The notes: generated by a model not told the origin, from the letters alone. A stretch of DNA of 7,865 nucleotides from Desulfuromonadaceae bacterium UBA6124 (GCA_002423365.1 DIVU01000242.1:14547-22411); one strand, 5' to 3'; shown: positions 1 through 6,155, numbered from the stretch's first letter. Numbers and translations are program-made.

Positions 1-186
1 CAGCTGACCAATCGACAGACGGCCCTGGCTCGCCTGCGGGAGCGGTTGCTGGCCCTGCGGCGGCGGCGGAAGCAGCGGGTGGAGACCAGCCCGACCCGGG
101 CCTCCCGGGAACGGCGGCTGGAGGGGAAAAAGCGCCAGGCTGCCATCAAAAAAATCCGTGGAACAACCGTGCGGAGCGAGGAATAA
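1..186 (+). CDS. arfB: ArfB (YaeJ) ribosome-rescue peptidyl-tRNA hydrolase, C-terminal part only
   Basis: The window opens inside this gene, and 61 codons remain before TAA at 184-186. The visible part is the basic tail: an Arg/Leu-rich helix, a run of Arg/Lys, then the motif SPTRASRERRLEGKKR and an end of KKIRGTTVRSEE. This matches the C-terminal tail of E. coli ArfB (PTRPTRASKERRL..., ending RGKVRS...). In that family the tail enters the empty mRNA channel of a stalled ribosome, while an N-terminal GGQ domain, outside this window, releases the peptide from the P-site tRNA. The catalytic motif therefore cannot be checked here. The stop lies 3 bp before the slyX start, and the slyX ribosome-binding site sits inside the last codons of arfB, so the two genes are probably co-transcribed and coupled. 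Truncation is due to the window edge. Confidence 0.82.
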   Translation, partial: QLTNRQTALARLRERLLALRRRRKQRVETSPTRASRERRLEGKKRQAAIKKIRGTTVRSEE

Positions 187-189
187 GAC

Positions 190-381
190 ATGGACGAATT
201 GCGGCAACGACTCGACGAACTGGAAATTCGCTACACCCATCAGGGGCGGATGCTGGAGGAACTGAATCTGGTGGTCGCCGAAAGCGCCCAGCGGATCGCT
301 CGGCTGGAGCGGGAGCTGGTGCACTATCGCGAGATGCTGGGGTCGCTTGCGCCCGGCATGATCGAGTCCCCCGACGAATGA
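190..381 (+). CDS. slyX: SlyX family protein
   Basis: A 63-residue acidic protein made almost entirely of heptad-like helix, predicted to form a coiled coil across about residues 1-50. The pattern of an N-terminal ELEIRYTHQ segment, then MLEELNLVV, then a QRIARLERELVHYREML helix is characteristic of SlyX, which is usually 65-75 residues. The tail ending in PDE is short compared with the family's PPPHY-type end. The biochemical role of SlyX is not known; the name comes from a gene beside slyD in enterobacteria. It starts at ATG 190 behind GAGGA (178-182), which lies within the end of arfB. Its TGA at 379-381 overlaps the GAGG Shine-Dalgarno of the next gene. The tight packing suggests one operon. 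Family assignment rests on size and pattern. Confidence 0.75.
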   Translation: MDELRQRLDELEIRYTHQGRMLEELNLVVAESAQRIARLERELVHYREMLGSLAPGMIESPDE

Positions 382-388
382 GGTGGTT

Positions 389-907
389 ATGATCCCGGGA
401 ATCCGGACCATGGTAATTGAGGCTGGCGTGATTTTCGCGATCGGCGTGGTGCTCGGCCTTTCCTTCAATGCACAGCTGGTGCTGGATGCCTTTGCCGGTC
501 GCCTGAGCTCAGCCGTGGCGCCGTCTTCCGGCGGCGAAGCCGTGCAATCCTCCACCCTGGAGTTTCAGGCCTTTCCGCTACCGGTGGTGTTGGAGGAGGT
601 CCGCGAACTTATGGCCGAAGGAAGTCTGGCGGTGGATGCCCGGGCCACCGAAGTCTACGGCGAAGGGCATCTGCCCAAAGCCTTCGCCTTTCCCCTTGGC
701 GAATATGACCAAGTGTTGCCGGAGTTTCTCGAAAAAGTATCGAAGGAGTCAACCCTGATTCTCTATTGCAGCGGTTTCGGCTGCCCCGACTCCTTCGATC
801 TCGGCGAACGCCTGCTGGCCGAAGGCTACCTCGATGTGCGGGTTTACGAAGGGGGCTTCCCCGAGTGGCGGGATGCCGGCCTCCCGGTGGAAGAGGGGGC
901 GCCATGA
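389..907 (+). CDS. Membrane-anchored rhodanese-domain protein
   Basis: A 172-residue protein. Residues 8-32 form one hydrophobic helix (signal anchor or uncleaved signal), followed by a Ser/Gly-rich linker and a single rhodanese domain at about 60-168. Rhodanese landmarks are VDAR at 82-85, GHLPKAFAFPL at 93-103, the strand TLILYC with the expected persulfide-carrying Cys127, and the closing YEGGFPEW at 153-160. The loop reads CSGFGCPDS, with a second cysteine at 132. The domain probably faces the periplasm. The family moves sulfane sulfur or uses the fold for thiol signalling; the substrate here is unknown. ATG 389 is chosen because GAGG at 380-383 sits 5 bases upstream; an in-frame GTG at 383 would add two residues but has no spaced ribosome-binding site. 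The 3' end overlaps the next gene by ATGA, implying coupling to the MauE-like protein. Confidence 0.85.
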   Translation: MIPGIRTMVIEAGVIFAIGVVLGLSFNAQLVLDAFAGRLSSAVAPSSGGEAVQSSTLEFQAFPLPVVLEEVRELMAEGSLAVDARATEVYGEGHLPKAFAFPLGEYDQVLPEFLEKVSKESTLILYCSGFGCPDSFDLGERLLAEGYLDVRVYEGGFPEWRDAGLPVEEGAP

Positions 908-1332
908 GTCGTCCCATGCGCTATTTCTATCACTTCTGTCGCCTGCTTCTGGGCGGGGTCTACCTCTACGCCGGGGTCGTCAAATCCGCCGACGTTGTCG
1001 TCTTCGCCCGCGACGTCGCCAACTACCAGCTTCTTCCCTATGCCTGGAACTATCTGACGGCGGCGACCCTGCCCTATGTGGAGACGGTGGCCGCGCTGCT
1101 GCTCCTTTGCAACCGCAAGGTGCGCCCGGCGGCGCTGGTTTTGACGAGTCTGACCCTGGTCTTCATGGTCGCCCTGACCACCGTGCTGGCGCGGGGGCTG
1201 GATATCGACTGTGGCTGTTTCAATCCCGGCCAGGGTCATACCTCCGCCGGGGTCGCCCTGCTGCGCGACGCCTTTCTGCTGATTCCGGCCTTCGTCACCC
1301 TGCGTCTGTCGGGTAGGATGTCGAAGCCTTAA
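904..1332 (+). CDS. MauE/DoxX-like redox-associated membrane protein
   Basis: A 142-residue integral membrane protein with four predicted helices at about residues 8-26, 47-69, 74-95 and 114-134. The N-terminal pattern RLLLGGVYLYAGVVKSAD, a family-typical arrangement of helix then Lys, and the DIDCGCF motif (Cys103, Cys105) after the third helix mark the MauE/DoxX-like group. MauE is needed to mature methylamine dehydrogenase, apparently in disulfide formation, but no mau genes are present here, so that specific role is not implied. The Cys-Gly-Cys pair could exchange thiols with the neighbouring rhodanese; this is inference. ATG 904 overlaps the TGA of the rhodanese gene, preceded by the purine-rich GGAAGAGGGGG, and TAA 1330-1332 abuts the start of the next gene. 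Both junctions suggest coupled translation. The length is normal for the family. Confidence 0.82.
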   Translation: MSRPMRYFYHFCRLLLGGVYLYAGVVKSADVVVFARDVANYQLLPYAWNYLTAATLPYVETVAALLLLCNRKVRPAALVLTSLTLVFMVALTTVLARGLDIDCGCFNPGQGHTSAGVALLRDAFLLIPAFVTLRLSGRMSKP

Positions 1333-2925
1333 GTGGATGTGCTGCTGATCAACCCGCCGGCGGGCAAGCCCAGCGAGCCTCCCCTGGGCCTGGCGGTGCT
1401 CCTCGGCCATCTGCGCTCCCAGGGCCTGACGGCCGGGGCCATCGACGCCAATCTCGCCGCCTGCCTTTTTCTGCTCGATGAAGACCGCTTGCGCCTCGCC
1501 GCCGGAGCCAACCCACCGACGGCGTTGCGCCGGGCGGTCAATCATGCCGCTCGCTCCCTGGCCCTGCTTCGCTCCCCCGCCGCCTGTGCCCTCTTTGACC
1601 GCTACCAAAGCGCCGTCCACCACCTCGATGGGGCACTCTCGGCCTATCGAGGCGCCTCCGGCGACGAGCGTTACAGCCTCGGCGATTACCGTCACGGCGG
1701 TCTTTCCGAGTTCGTCCCGGCCGATCTGGAGCGGGTCTCCCGGGGGGAGGTCGGGACCCTTTTCGACGACTATTTCCGGACGGTGCTACTGCCACGCATC
1801 GCCGCGGCACCGCCGCGCCTGCTGGCCGTCTCCGTCAATTATCTGCATCAGGCACTACCGGCCTTCGCCCTGGCCGGACTGCTGCGCCGCACCTTCCCCG
1901 AGATCCCGGTAGTCGGCGGCGGCGGCCTGTTCAGCTCCTGGCGGACCCTGCTCAGGGAAGGAGATTTCCGCTTTTCCGCCTTCTCGCGCATCGTCTTTGG
2001 TCCCGGCGAGGCGAGCCTCACCGCCCTCGCCGAAGGGCGGGCCGGTGAGAACTATTATCTCGAAGATGGCGCGACCCTCGCCTTCGCGCCCGATTTCAGT
2101 TTCGCGGATCTCGACGCCTATCTCTCCCCGGTGCCGGTGCTGCCGGTGAGCTCCAGCCGAGGCTGCTACTGGCGACGCTGCCTCTTCTGCCCGGAAGCGG
2201 CCTCGCCGACCCACCCCTACGGCGCTTTCCCCGGCGCCTTCGTCGAACTGTTACGGGGACTGGCCACGCGCTACGGCGTCCACCATTTCCATCTCACCGA
2301 CAATGCCCTGCCGGTCGGTATCTTGCAGGAGTTGGCCGCCCAGCCGCAGGCCATGGCCGGACTCGGCTGGCACGGCTTCGTCCGTTTCGAAAAGGAACTG
2401 CTCGACCAGGATTTTGTTCGGGGCTTGGCCGCGAGCGGCTGCCGGATGCTGCAGCTGGGGCTGGAAGCCGGTTCGCAGGCGGTGCTCGACCGGCTGCAAA
2501 AAGGCACTCGCGTCGAACAGGTGGCGCGGATGCTGGACAATCTTCATGGGGCGGGGATTCGCACCTACGTCTACATCATGCTCGGCACCCCCGGCGAAAC
2601 GGAAGAGGATGCCGAACTGACCCGGCGTTTTCTCGAAGAGCAGGGGGCGAAGATCGACTATCTCAATCTCGCGATCATGAATCTCCCCCGCGAGTCGCAG
2701 CTGCTTCTCGACCCGGCCGCCGCCGGCATTGCCGCTTCGGCGCCTTTGGGCGAGGATGCCCCTTTGGGGCTCTATCGCTCCTTTGTTTCATCCACCGGTT
2801 GGGGACGGAGCGAGGCGCGACGTTTCCTGCGGCAAAAGCTTCTCGGCTCGCCAACCATTCGCGCCGCCGTCAACCGCGTTCCCCCCGGTTTCACCTCGAA
2901 CCATGCTTTTTTGTTCAATGGTTGA
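1333..2925 (+). CDS. B12-binding-domain-type radical SAM protein
   Basis: A 530-residue protein. The N-terminal third begins DVLLINPP and contains PPLGLAVLLGHLRSQG, VSVNYLHQALPAFALAGLL and, near residues 193-198, VVGGGGLFSSW, the pattern of a Rossmann-like cobalamin-binding domain without a DxHxxG motif. The radical SAM barrel starts at SSSRGC; the cluster ligands are Cys278, Cys283 and Cys286, giving CX4CX2C instead of the usual CX3CX2C. Further barrel signatures are HFHLTDNALP, the LQLGLEAGSQAVLDRLQKG strand-helix and YVYIMLGTPGETEED. The end, PPGFTSNHAFLF, looks intact. Members act on peptides, lipids or small molecules, often as methyltransferases; the substrate here is unknown. It starts with GTG directly after the TAA of the MauE-like gene, so translation is probably coupled. 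A large, variable helical segment at about residues 40-150 interrupts the cobalamin-type fold and might bind the substrate. Confidence 0.87.
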   Translation: MDVLLINPPAGKPSEPPLGLAVLLGHLRSQGLTAGAIDANLAACLFLLDEDRLRLAAGANPPTALRRAVNHAARSLALLRSPAACALFDRYQSAVHHLDGALSAYRGASGDERYSLGDYRHGGLSEFVPADLERVSRGEVGTLFDDYFRTVLLPRIAAAPPRLLAVSVNYLHQALPAFALAGLLRRTFPEIPVVGGGGLFSSWRTLLREGDFRFSAFSRIVFGPGEASLTALAEGRAGENYYLEDGATLAFAPDFSFADLDAYLSPVPVLPVSSSRGCYWRRCLFCPEAASPTHPYGAFPGAFVELLRGLATRYGVHHFHLTDNALPVGILQELAAQPQAMAGLGWHGFVRFEKELLDQDFVRGLAASGCRMLQLGLEAGSQAVLDRLQKGTRVEQVARMLDNLHGAGIRTYVYIMLGTPGETEEDAELTRRFLEEQGAKIDYLNLAIMNLPRESQLLLDPAAAGIAASAPLGEDAPLGLYRSFVSSTGWGRSEARRFLRQKLLGSPTIRAAVNRVPPGFTSNHAFLFNG

Positions 2926-2945
2926 GAGGGAGATGTAGAAGGATG

Positions 2946-3029
2946 CCGCAAACGGTGGACGTAGGGGCGAGGCATGGGGCGCCCTTACCGCAAACGGCGG
3001 ACGCATGGGAGCCCCATGGGGTCCCCCTT
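2946..3029. repeat. Imperfect tandem 42-bp repeat, two copies, with palindromic core
   Basis: Copy 1 is 2946-2987 and copy 2 is 2988-3029. The first 16 bases (CCGCAAACGGYGGACG) match at 15 positions, and the full unit matches at about 31 of 42. Copy 1 contains GGGGCGAGGCATGGGGCGCCC and copy 2 holds the perfect palindrome CCCCATGGGG at 3012-3021. Because 42 is a multiple of three, every frame through the block repeats at the protein level; one frame is a 33-codon ORF at 2943-3044. The GTAGGGGCGA... style recalls dispersed repeats common in deltaproteobacterial genomes, which I infer from memory and have not checked. It fills most of the gap between the radical SAM gene and kamA. Confidence 0.6.
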
Positions 3030-3051
3030 TTCCCGAAAGTTTGATCCGTTC

Positions 3052-4092
3052 ATGGAAGACTGGCAGAAAAATCTGGCGCAGAGTCTGACCACTCCGGAGC
3101 AACTGGCCGCCCATTTCCCCGTGGATGTCGCCGCTCTCTCCCGGGTGGTCGAACGCTACCCCATGCGCATCACCCCCCATTATTTCCGCCTGCTCCGCGA
3201 GGTCGGCGACCCGATCTGGCGGCAGTGCGTGCCCGATCCCCGGGAACTGGACGATCTCGATCAGCCGGAAGATCCCCTGGCCGAGGAATCCCTTTCCCCC
3301 GTTCCCCATCTGGTTCATCGCTATCCCGATCGCGCCCTCTTTCTCGTCTCCGGCACCTGCGCCGGCTACTGCCGCTTCTGCACCCGCAAGCGCAAGGTCG
3401 GATGTGCGACGATGCGCGTGACCATGGGGGATGTCCGTGCCGGGCTCGACTATATTGCCCGCACCCCGCAAATTCGGGACGTCATCCTCTCCGGCGGCGA
3501 TCCCCTGCTGATGTCCGATCTCCTGCTCAAGGAGATCCTCGACGGCCTGAGCCGTATTCCCCATCTCGACCTGGTCCGCATCGGCAGCCGGGTGCCGGTG
3601 ATGTTGCCGGAACGCATCACCGAGAGACTCTGTGCGCTGCTGCGGCGCTGCTGTCCCCTCTATCTCAATACCCACTTCAACCATCCCCGGGAAATCACCC
3701 CCGAGGCGGCCGAGGCCTGCGCCCGCCTGGCCGACGCCGGGGTGCAGCTCGGCAATCAGACGGTGCTGCTCAAGGGGGTGAACGACGACCCCGAGGTGTT
3801 GCGCGAACTCTTTCGCGGTCTGCTGAAAATCCGCGTGCGCCCCTATTATCTCCATCATATGGATCTGACCCGGGGCACCGGCCACTTCCGCACCGCCATC
3901 GCCGACGGCGTCGCCATCCTTGAAGCGCTGCGCGGGAGTCTCTCCGGTTTGGCCATCCCCCAGTACGTCATCGATCTGCCCGGCGGCAAGGGCAAGGTGC
4001 CGGTCTGTCCCGACTATGTGCAACGGATGGGGGATGAAGTCTGGGTGCGAACGCCGGACGGCGGGCGGATCCGCTTCCCGGAGGTAGGGTAG
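3052..4092 (+). CDS. kamA: KamA-family radical SAM/PLP aminomutase (lysine 2,3-aminomutase-like, short form)
   Basis: A 346-residue cytoplasmic enzyme. From the chosen Met: SAM-binding [4Fe-4S] motif Cys103-X3-Cys107-X2-Cys110 followed by TRKR, SGGDP at 147-151, GNQTVLLKGVND at 234-245, MDLTRGTGHFRT at 270-281 and DLPGGKGKVPV at 308-318. By alignment to Clostridium subterminale KamA, Arg112, Asp271 and Asp308 correspond to the lysine-binding Arg134, Asp293 and Asp330, and Lys315 to the PLP lysine 337. EpmB, the EF-P lysylation enzyme, lacks this PGGxGK pattern, so a true lysine aminomutase is favoured. The C-terminal zinc-binding extension of ~416-residue KamA is missing. Start: MEDWQKNLAQSLTTPEQL matches the usual N-terminus, so ATG 3052 is preferred although no good Shine-Dalgarno precedes it. 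In-frame ATGs at 2974 (AGGGG at 2963-2967) and 3016 lie in the repeat and would add 26 or 12 unrelated residues. Confidence 0.85.
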   Translation: MEDWQKNLAQSLTTPEQLAAHFPVDVAALSRVVERYPMRITPHYFRLLREVGDPIWRQCVPDPRELDDLDQPEDPLAEESLSPVPHLVHRYPDRALFLVSGTCAGYCRFCTRKRKVGCATMRVTMGDVRAGLDYIARTPQIRDVILSGGDPLLMSDLLLKEILDGLSRIPHLDLVRIGSRVPVMLPERITERLCALLRRCCPLYLNTHFNHPREITPEAAEACARLADAGVQLGNQTVLLKGVNDDPEVLRELFRGLLKIRVRPYYLHHMDLTRGTGHFRTAIADGVAILEALRGSLSGLAIPQYVIDLPGGKGKVPVCPDYVQRMGDEVWVRTPDGGRIRFPEVG

Positions 4093-4176
4093 GAAACGGT
4101 TACCGTTCAGGAGGCGTTTGCCGGAAGGGCGATGGCCCGGTCGCGACCTGGTGCCTTGGGGGAGCGGCTACCCTCC
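4093..4176. repeat. GC-rich palindromic intergenic block, possible degenerate REP-type element
   Basis: After the kamA TAG there is no coding signal. The block holds AACGGTTACCGTT (4095-4107, arms of 5 around TTA), a GGGC-GATG-GCCC hairpin (4127-4138), the perfect palindrome GGTCGCGACC (4139-4148) and GGTGCCTTGGGGGAGCGGCTACC. The wording GGGAGCGGCT next to GGTCGCGACCTGGTGCC resembles REP-type dispersed repeats; this is from memory and only one copy is visible here. No T-tract follows the hairpins, so an intrinsic terminator is not evident. Its base composition contrasts with the AT-richer stretch that follows. Confidence 0.35.
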
Positions 4177-4228
4177 TTGACAACGGACTGTTTCCTGTGT
4201 TTTGCTTAATTGGTAATTCCCCTACAAT
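4177..4228 (+). promoter_or_regulatory. Candidate sigma-70-type promoter region for the kinase gene
   Basis: The stretch turns AT-rich just upstream of the kinase. A perfect TTGACA lies at 4177-4182, but 17-18 bases downstream only the poor TTTGCT is found. A good TACAAT lies at 4223-4228, with TTGCTT (4202-4207) 15 bases upstream as a weak -35. Either could work; the second would give a leader of about 50 bases. A direct repeat GTAATTCCCC/GTAATTTCCC (4213-4222 and 4246-4255, spaced 33 bases) flanks the -10 and could be an operator. A new transcription unit here fits the 191-bp gap after kamA. Confidence 0.35.
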
Positions 4229-4254
4229 AAAGATCGGCCAAGCCAGTAATTTCC

Positions 4255-4269
4255 CTCAAACTCCTTGAG
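4255..4269 (+). promoter_or_regulatory. Small inverted repeat in the kinase leader
   Basis: CTCAA-ACTCC-TTGAG forms a perfect 5-bp stem with a 5-base loop, ending 14 bases before ATG 4284. The kinase start has no convincing Shine-Dalgarno between the stem and the ATG, so the hairpin might affect ribosome access. A stem this short can occur by chance, and the inference is weak. Confidence 0.2.
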
Positions 4270-4283
4270 TCGCCGGATTCCCG

Positions 4284-6155
4284 ATGATCCTTGTCGCCAA
4301 CCAGAGTCTTGACGCGCGCCATTCGCTAATCGACAGCCTGCGGGCGGCCGGGTTCACGGCTTGCATTGAAGCCGAGGACGGCAAGGCGGCCATAACGGCC
4401 TTGCGTACCAAAAACATCCGTCTGCTGATTACCGATCTTGAGTTTCCCGATCTGGATGGCTGGCGCCTGGCCCGCATGGTCCGTTCCGGTATTTTCCTCT
4501 GCCGTAAAGACATCCCGATCATTGTCGTCGCCAATACCTGGTGTGAAAGAATCGCTGAAACGACGGCCAAGGCCTACGGCATAAACCGGGTTCTGCCCCT
4601 GGAAAACAACCAGGAACTTCCCGACCTGGTTAAATCCTACCTTGAGAAACCCCCGGCGAGCAGCTTCCGCTCCCGGATCCTGGTCGTCGAAGATACCCCC
4701 GACACCGCCTATCTGGCCCAGCGTATTCTGCGCAACCGGTTCGATGTCGAAACCGCCGCCGATGGCGAAGTGGGACTTGAGGCCTGGAAGGCGGGCAGGC
4801 ATGAGCTGGTGTTGCTCGATGTCATGCTGCCGGGGATGTCGGGGGAGGAGGTCCTGACCGAAATCCTGAGAATCGATCCCCGTCAGCCGGTGGTCATCAT
4901 GACCGCCTACGCCACCATGGATCTGGCCGCGGAGCTGATGCTCAAGGGCGCGGCCGATTTCATCGCCAAACCCTTCAAGGCCGAACCGCTCCGCGAAGTC
5001 TGCGAAATCGCCGCCCTGCGCAACGATTATCTGATCAGTAACGCCCAGTTCGCCGAGCGGATTGTCCGGCTGAAAAGATCCCTGGCCGACGAGGAACGGG
5101 CGCGGGAACGAATCGACGCGATTCTCAACGCGGTTCCCCACGGGATCATCGTTACCGGTCCCGACCGGCGCATCGGACTGATAAACCGGACGGCCAGGGA
5201 TATGTTTGGCGTTTCCCTGGCCGACGCGGTGTTTCAACCGATCGATCGGTTCATCCCCGATCCGGAATTCGGTCAACATCTCGGCAATGCCCTCCAAAAG
5301 GAACGTCCGGTTTCTTCCGAGGAATTCACCATATTCGACAGCCATTTCGGCGAACGGCGATGTTTCACGGCTCGTACCGCCACGGTGGGATGTCGCCCTG
5401 GAGAGTCCGCGGAGTTGGTGACGTTGCTGATCGATGTGACGCCGCAAAAAGAGCTCGATCGGATGAAAAACGAGTTCATCGCCACGGCGGCTCATGAACT
5501 CAGCACGCCGCTCACCGCCATTCTGGGATATACGGAGCTTTTGAAAGACGAACAGCAGTTCGTCTTTTCTCCCGAGGATCGCCGGGAGTTTCTCGATTAC
5601 ATTTACGAAAAGGGCAAATCCCTGGAATATATCGTCGACGAGCTCCTTGATCTCAGTCGTGTGGAGGTCGGCAGGCCGATTCCCTTGCATAAAAAGAGCT
5701 TCCCGCCGCGCCAGATCATCGACAAGGTGATCGCCCAGTGTCGCCAGGGAAATTCACGGCATGAATTCGAGCTCTGTCTTTCGCCGGGCGTCACCGAGAT
5801 TTTCGCCGACCCGCGGAAACTCACGCAGGTCTTGGAAAATCTGATCGGCAATGCGGTGAAATACTCTCCGGAAGGGGGGGCCATCAGAATCAAGGACGAA
5901 AACGGGGGGGATTATTACCGCGTCAGCATCGAAGACCAGGGGATCGGCATGGCCCCCGAGGAAGTGCGGAAGGTTTTTGAAAAATTCTACCGCGTGGACA
6001 GCTCGAACACCGCCATCGGCGGCATGGGGCTCGGTCTGCCCCTGGCCAAGGGGATTGTCGAGGCCCATGGCGGCGAAATCTGGATCGAAAGCGAACTTGG
6101 GCGGGGAACCCAGGTTTCGTTTACCCTCCCCCTCGGCATTCCCCACCCCTCGTGA
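4284..6155 (+). CDS. Soluble REC-REC-PAS-HisKA-HATPase sensor kinase
   Basis: A 623-residue cytoplasmic protein with no signal or membrane helix. REC1 (about 1-120) keeps Asp51 in ITDLEFPDLDGW but has Asn6/Gln7 in place of the acidic pair and no KP lysine, so it is probably degenerate. REC2 (131-245) is complete: Glu136/Asp137, phospho-acceptor Asp179 in LLDVMLPG, Thr207 and Lys229. A helical linker (255-280) leads to a PAS domain (about 275-390), then a dimerisation helix with phospho-His404 in AAHELSTPL, and a HATPase domain: N box ENLIGNAVKYSP around Asn519 and Asn523, G1 DQGIGM (551-556), F box VFEKFYR and G2 GMGLGLPLAKG. The likely job is to integrate phosphorylation of REC2 and a PAS signal into phosphotransfer; no partner regulator is in the window. 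ATG 4284 is the first start after an in-frame TGA (4266-4268). It has a weak ribosome-binding site. Two G7 tracts lie in the ATPase part. Confidence 0.92.
   Translation: MILVANQSLDARHSLIDSLRAAGFTACIEAEDGKAAITALRTKNIRLLITDLEFPDLDGWRLARMVRSGIFLCRKDIPIIVVANTWCERIAETTAKAYGINRVLPLENNQELPDLVKSYLEKPPASSFRSRILVVEDTPDTAYLAQRILRNRFDVETAADGEVGLEAWKAGRHELVLLDVMLPGMSGEEVLTEILRIDPRQPVVIMTAYATMDLAAELMLKGAADFIAKPFKAEPLREVCEIAALRNDYLISNAQFAERIVRLKRSLADEERARERIDAILNAVPHGIIVTGPDRRIGLINRTARDMFGVSLADAVFQPIDRFIPDPEFGQHLGNALQKERPVSSEEFTIFDSHFGERRCFTARTATVGCRPGESAELVTLLIDVTPQKELDRMKNEFIATAAHELSTPLTAILGYTELLKDEQQFVFSPEDRREFLDYIYEKGKSLEYIVDELLDLSRVEVGRPIPLHKKSFPPRQIIDKVIAQCRQGNSRHEFELCLSPGVTEIFADPRKLTQVLENLIGNAVKYSPEGGAIRIKDENGGDYYRVSIEDQGIGMAPEEVRKVFEKFYRVDSSNTAIGGMGLGLPLAKGIVEAHGGEIWIESELGRGTQVSFTLPLGIPHPS

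Noticed and set aside
844..1695. Minus-strand ORF of 283 codons spanning the MauE-like and radical SAM genes
   Set aside because: It crosses two well-supported plus-strand genes and its product is Gly/Gln/Arg-rich without domains.
2943..3044. 33-codon ORF after the radical SAM gene as a RiPP precursor peptide
   Set aside because: Its sequence is just the translation of the 42-bp DNA repeat, it has no Cys or leader/core pattern, and the same block is open in other frames. A repeat explains it better.
2788..4023. Long minus-strand ORF of 411 codons opposite kamA
   Set aside because: It lies antisense to a gene with clear KamA motifs, and its product has low-complexity Gly/Asp/His-rich composition typical of antisense frames in GC-rich DNA.
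4125..4176. Fluoride-type riboswitch suggested by GGGCGATGG
   Set aside because: The later conserved elements (such as a CTGATG segment and the matching pseudoknot bases) are absent, and the downstream gene is a kinase, not a fluoride exporter.
4190..4207. Sigma-54 promoter suggested by TTTTGCTT
   Set aside because: The required GG about 12 bases upstream of the GC is missing; those bases are TT.
4326..5690. Long minus-strand ORF of 454 codons opposite the kinase
   Set aside because: The plus strand encodes recognisable REC, PAS and HisKA domains; the antisense product shows no motif and has shadow-type composition.
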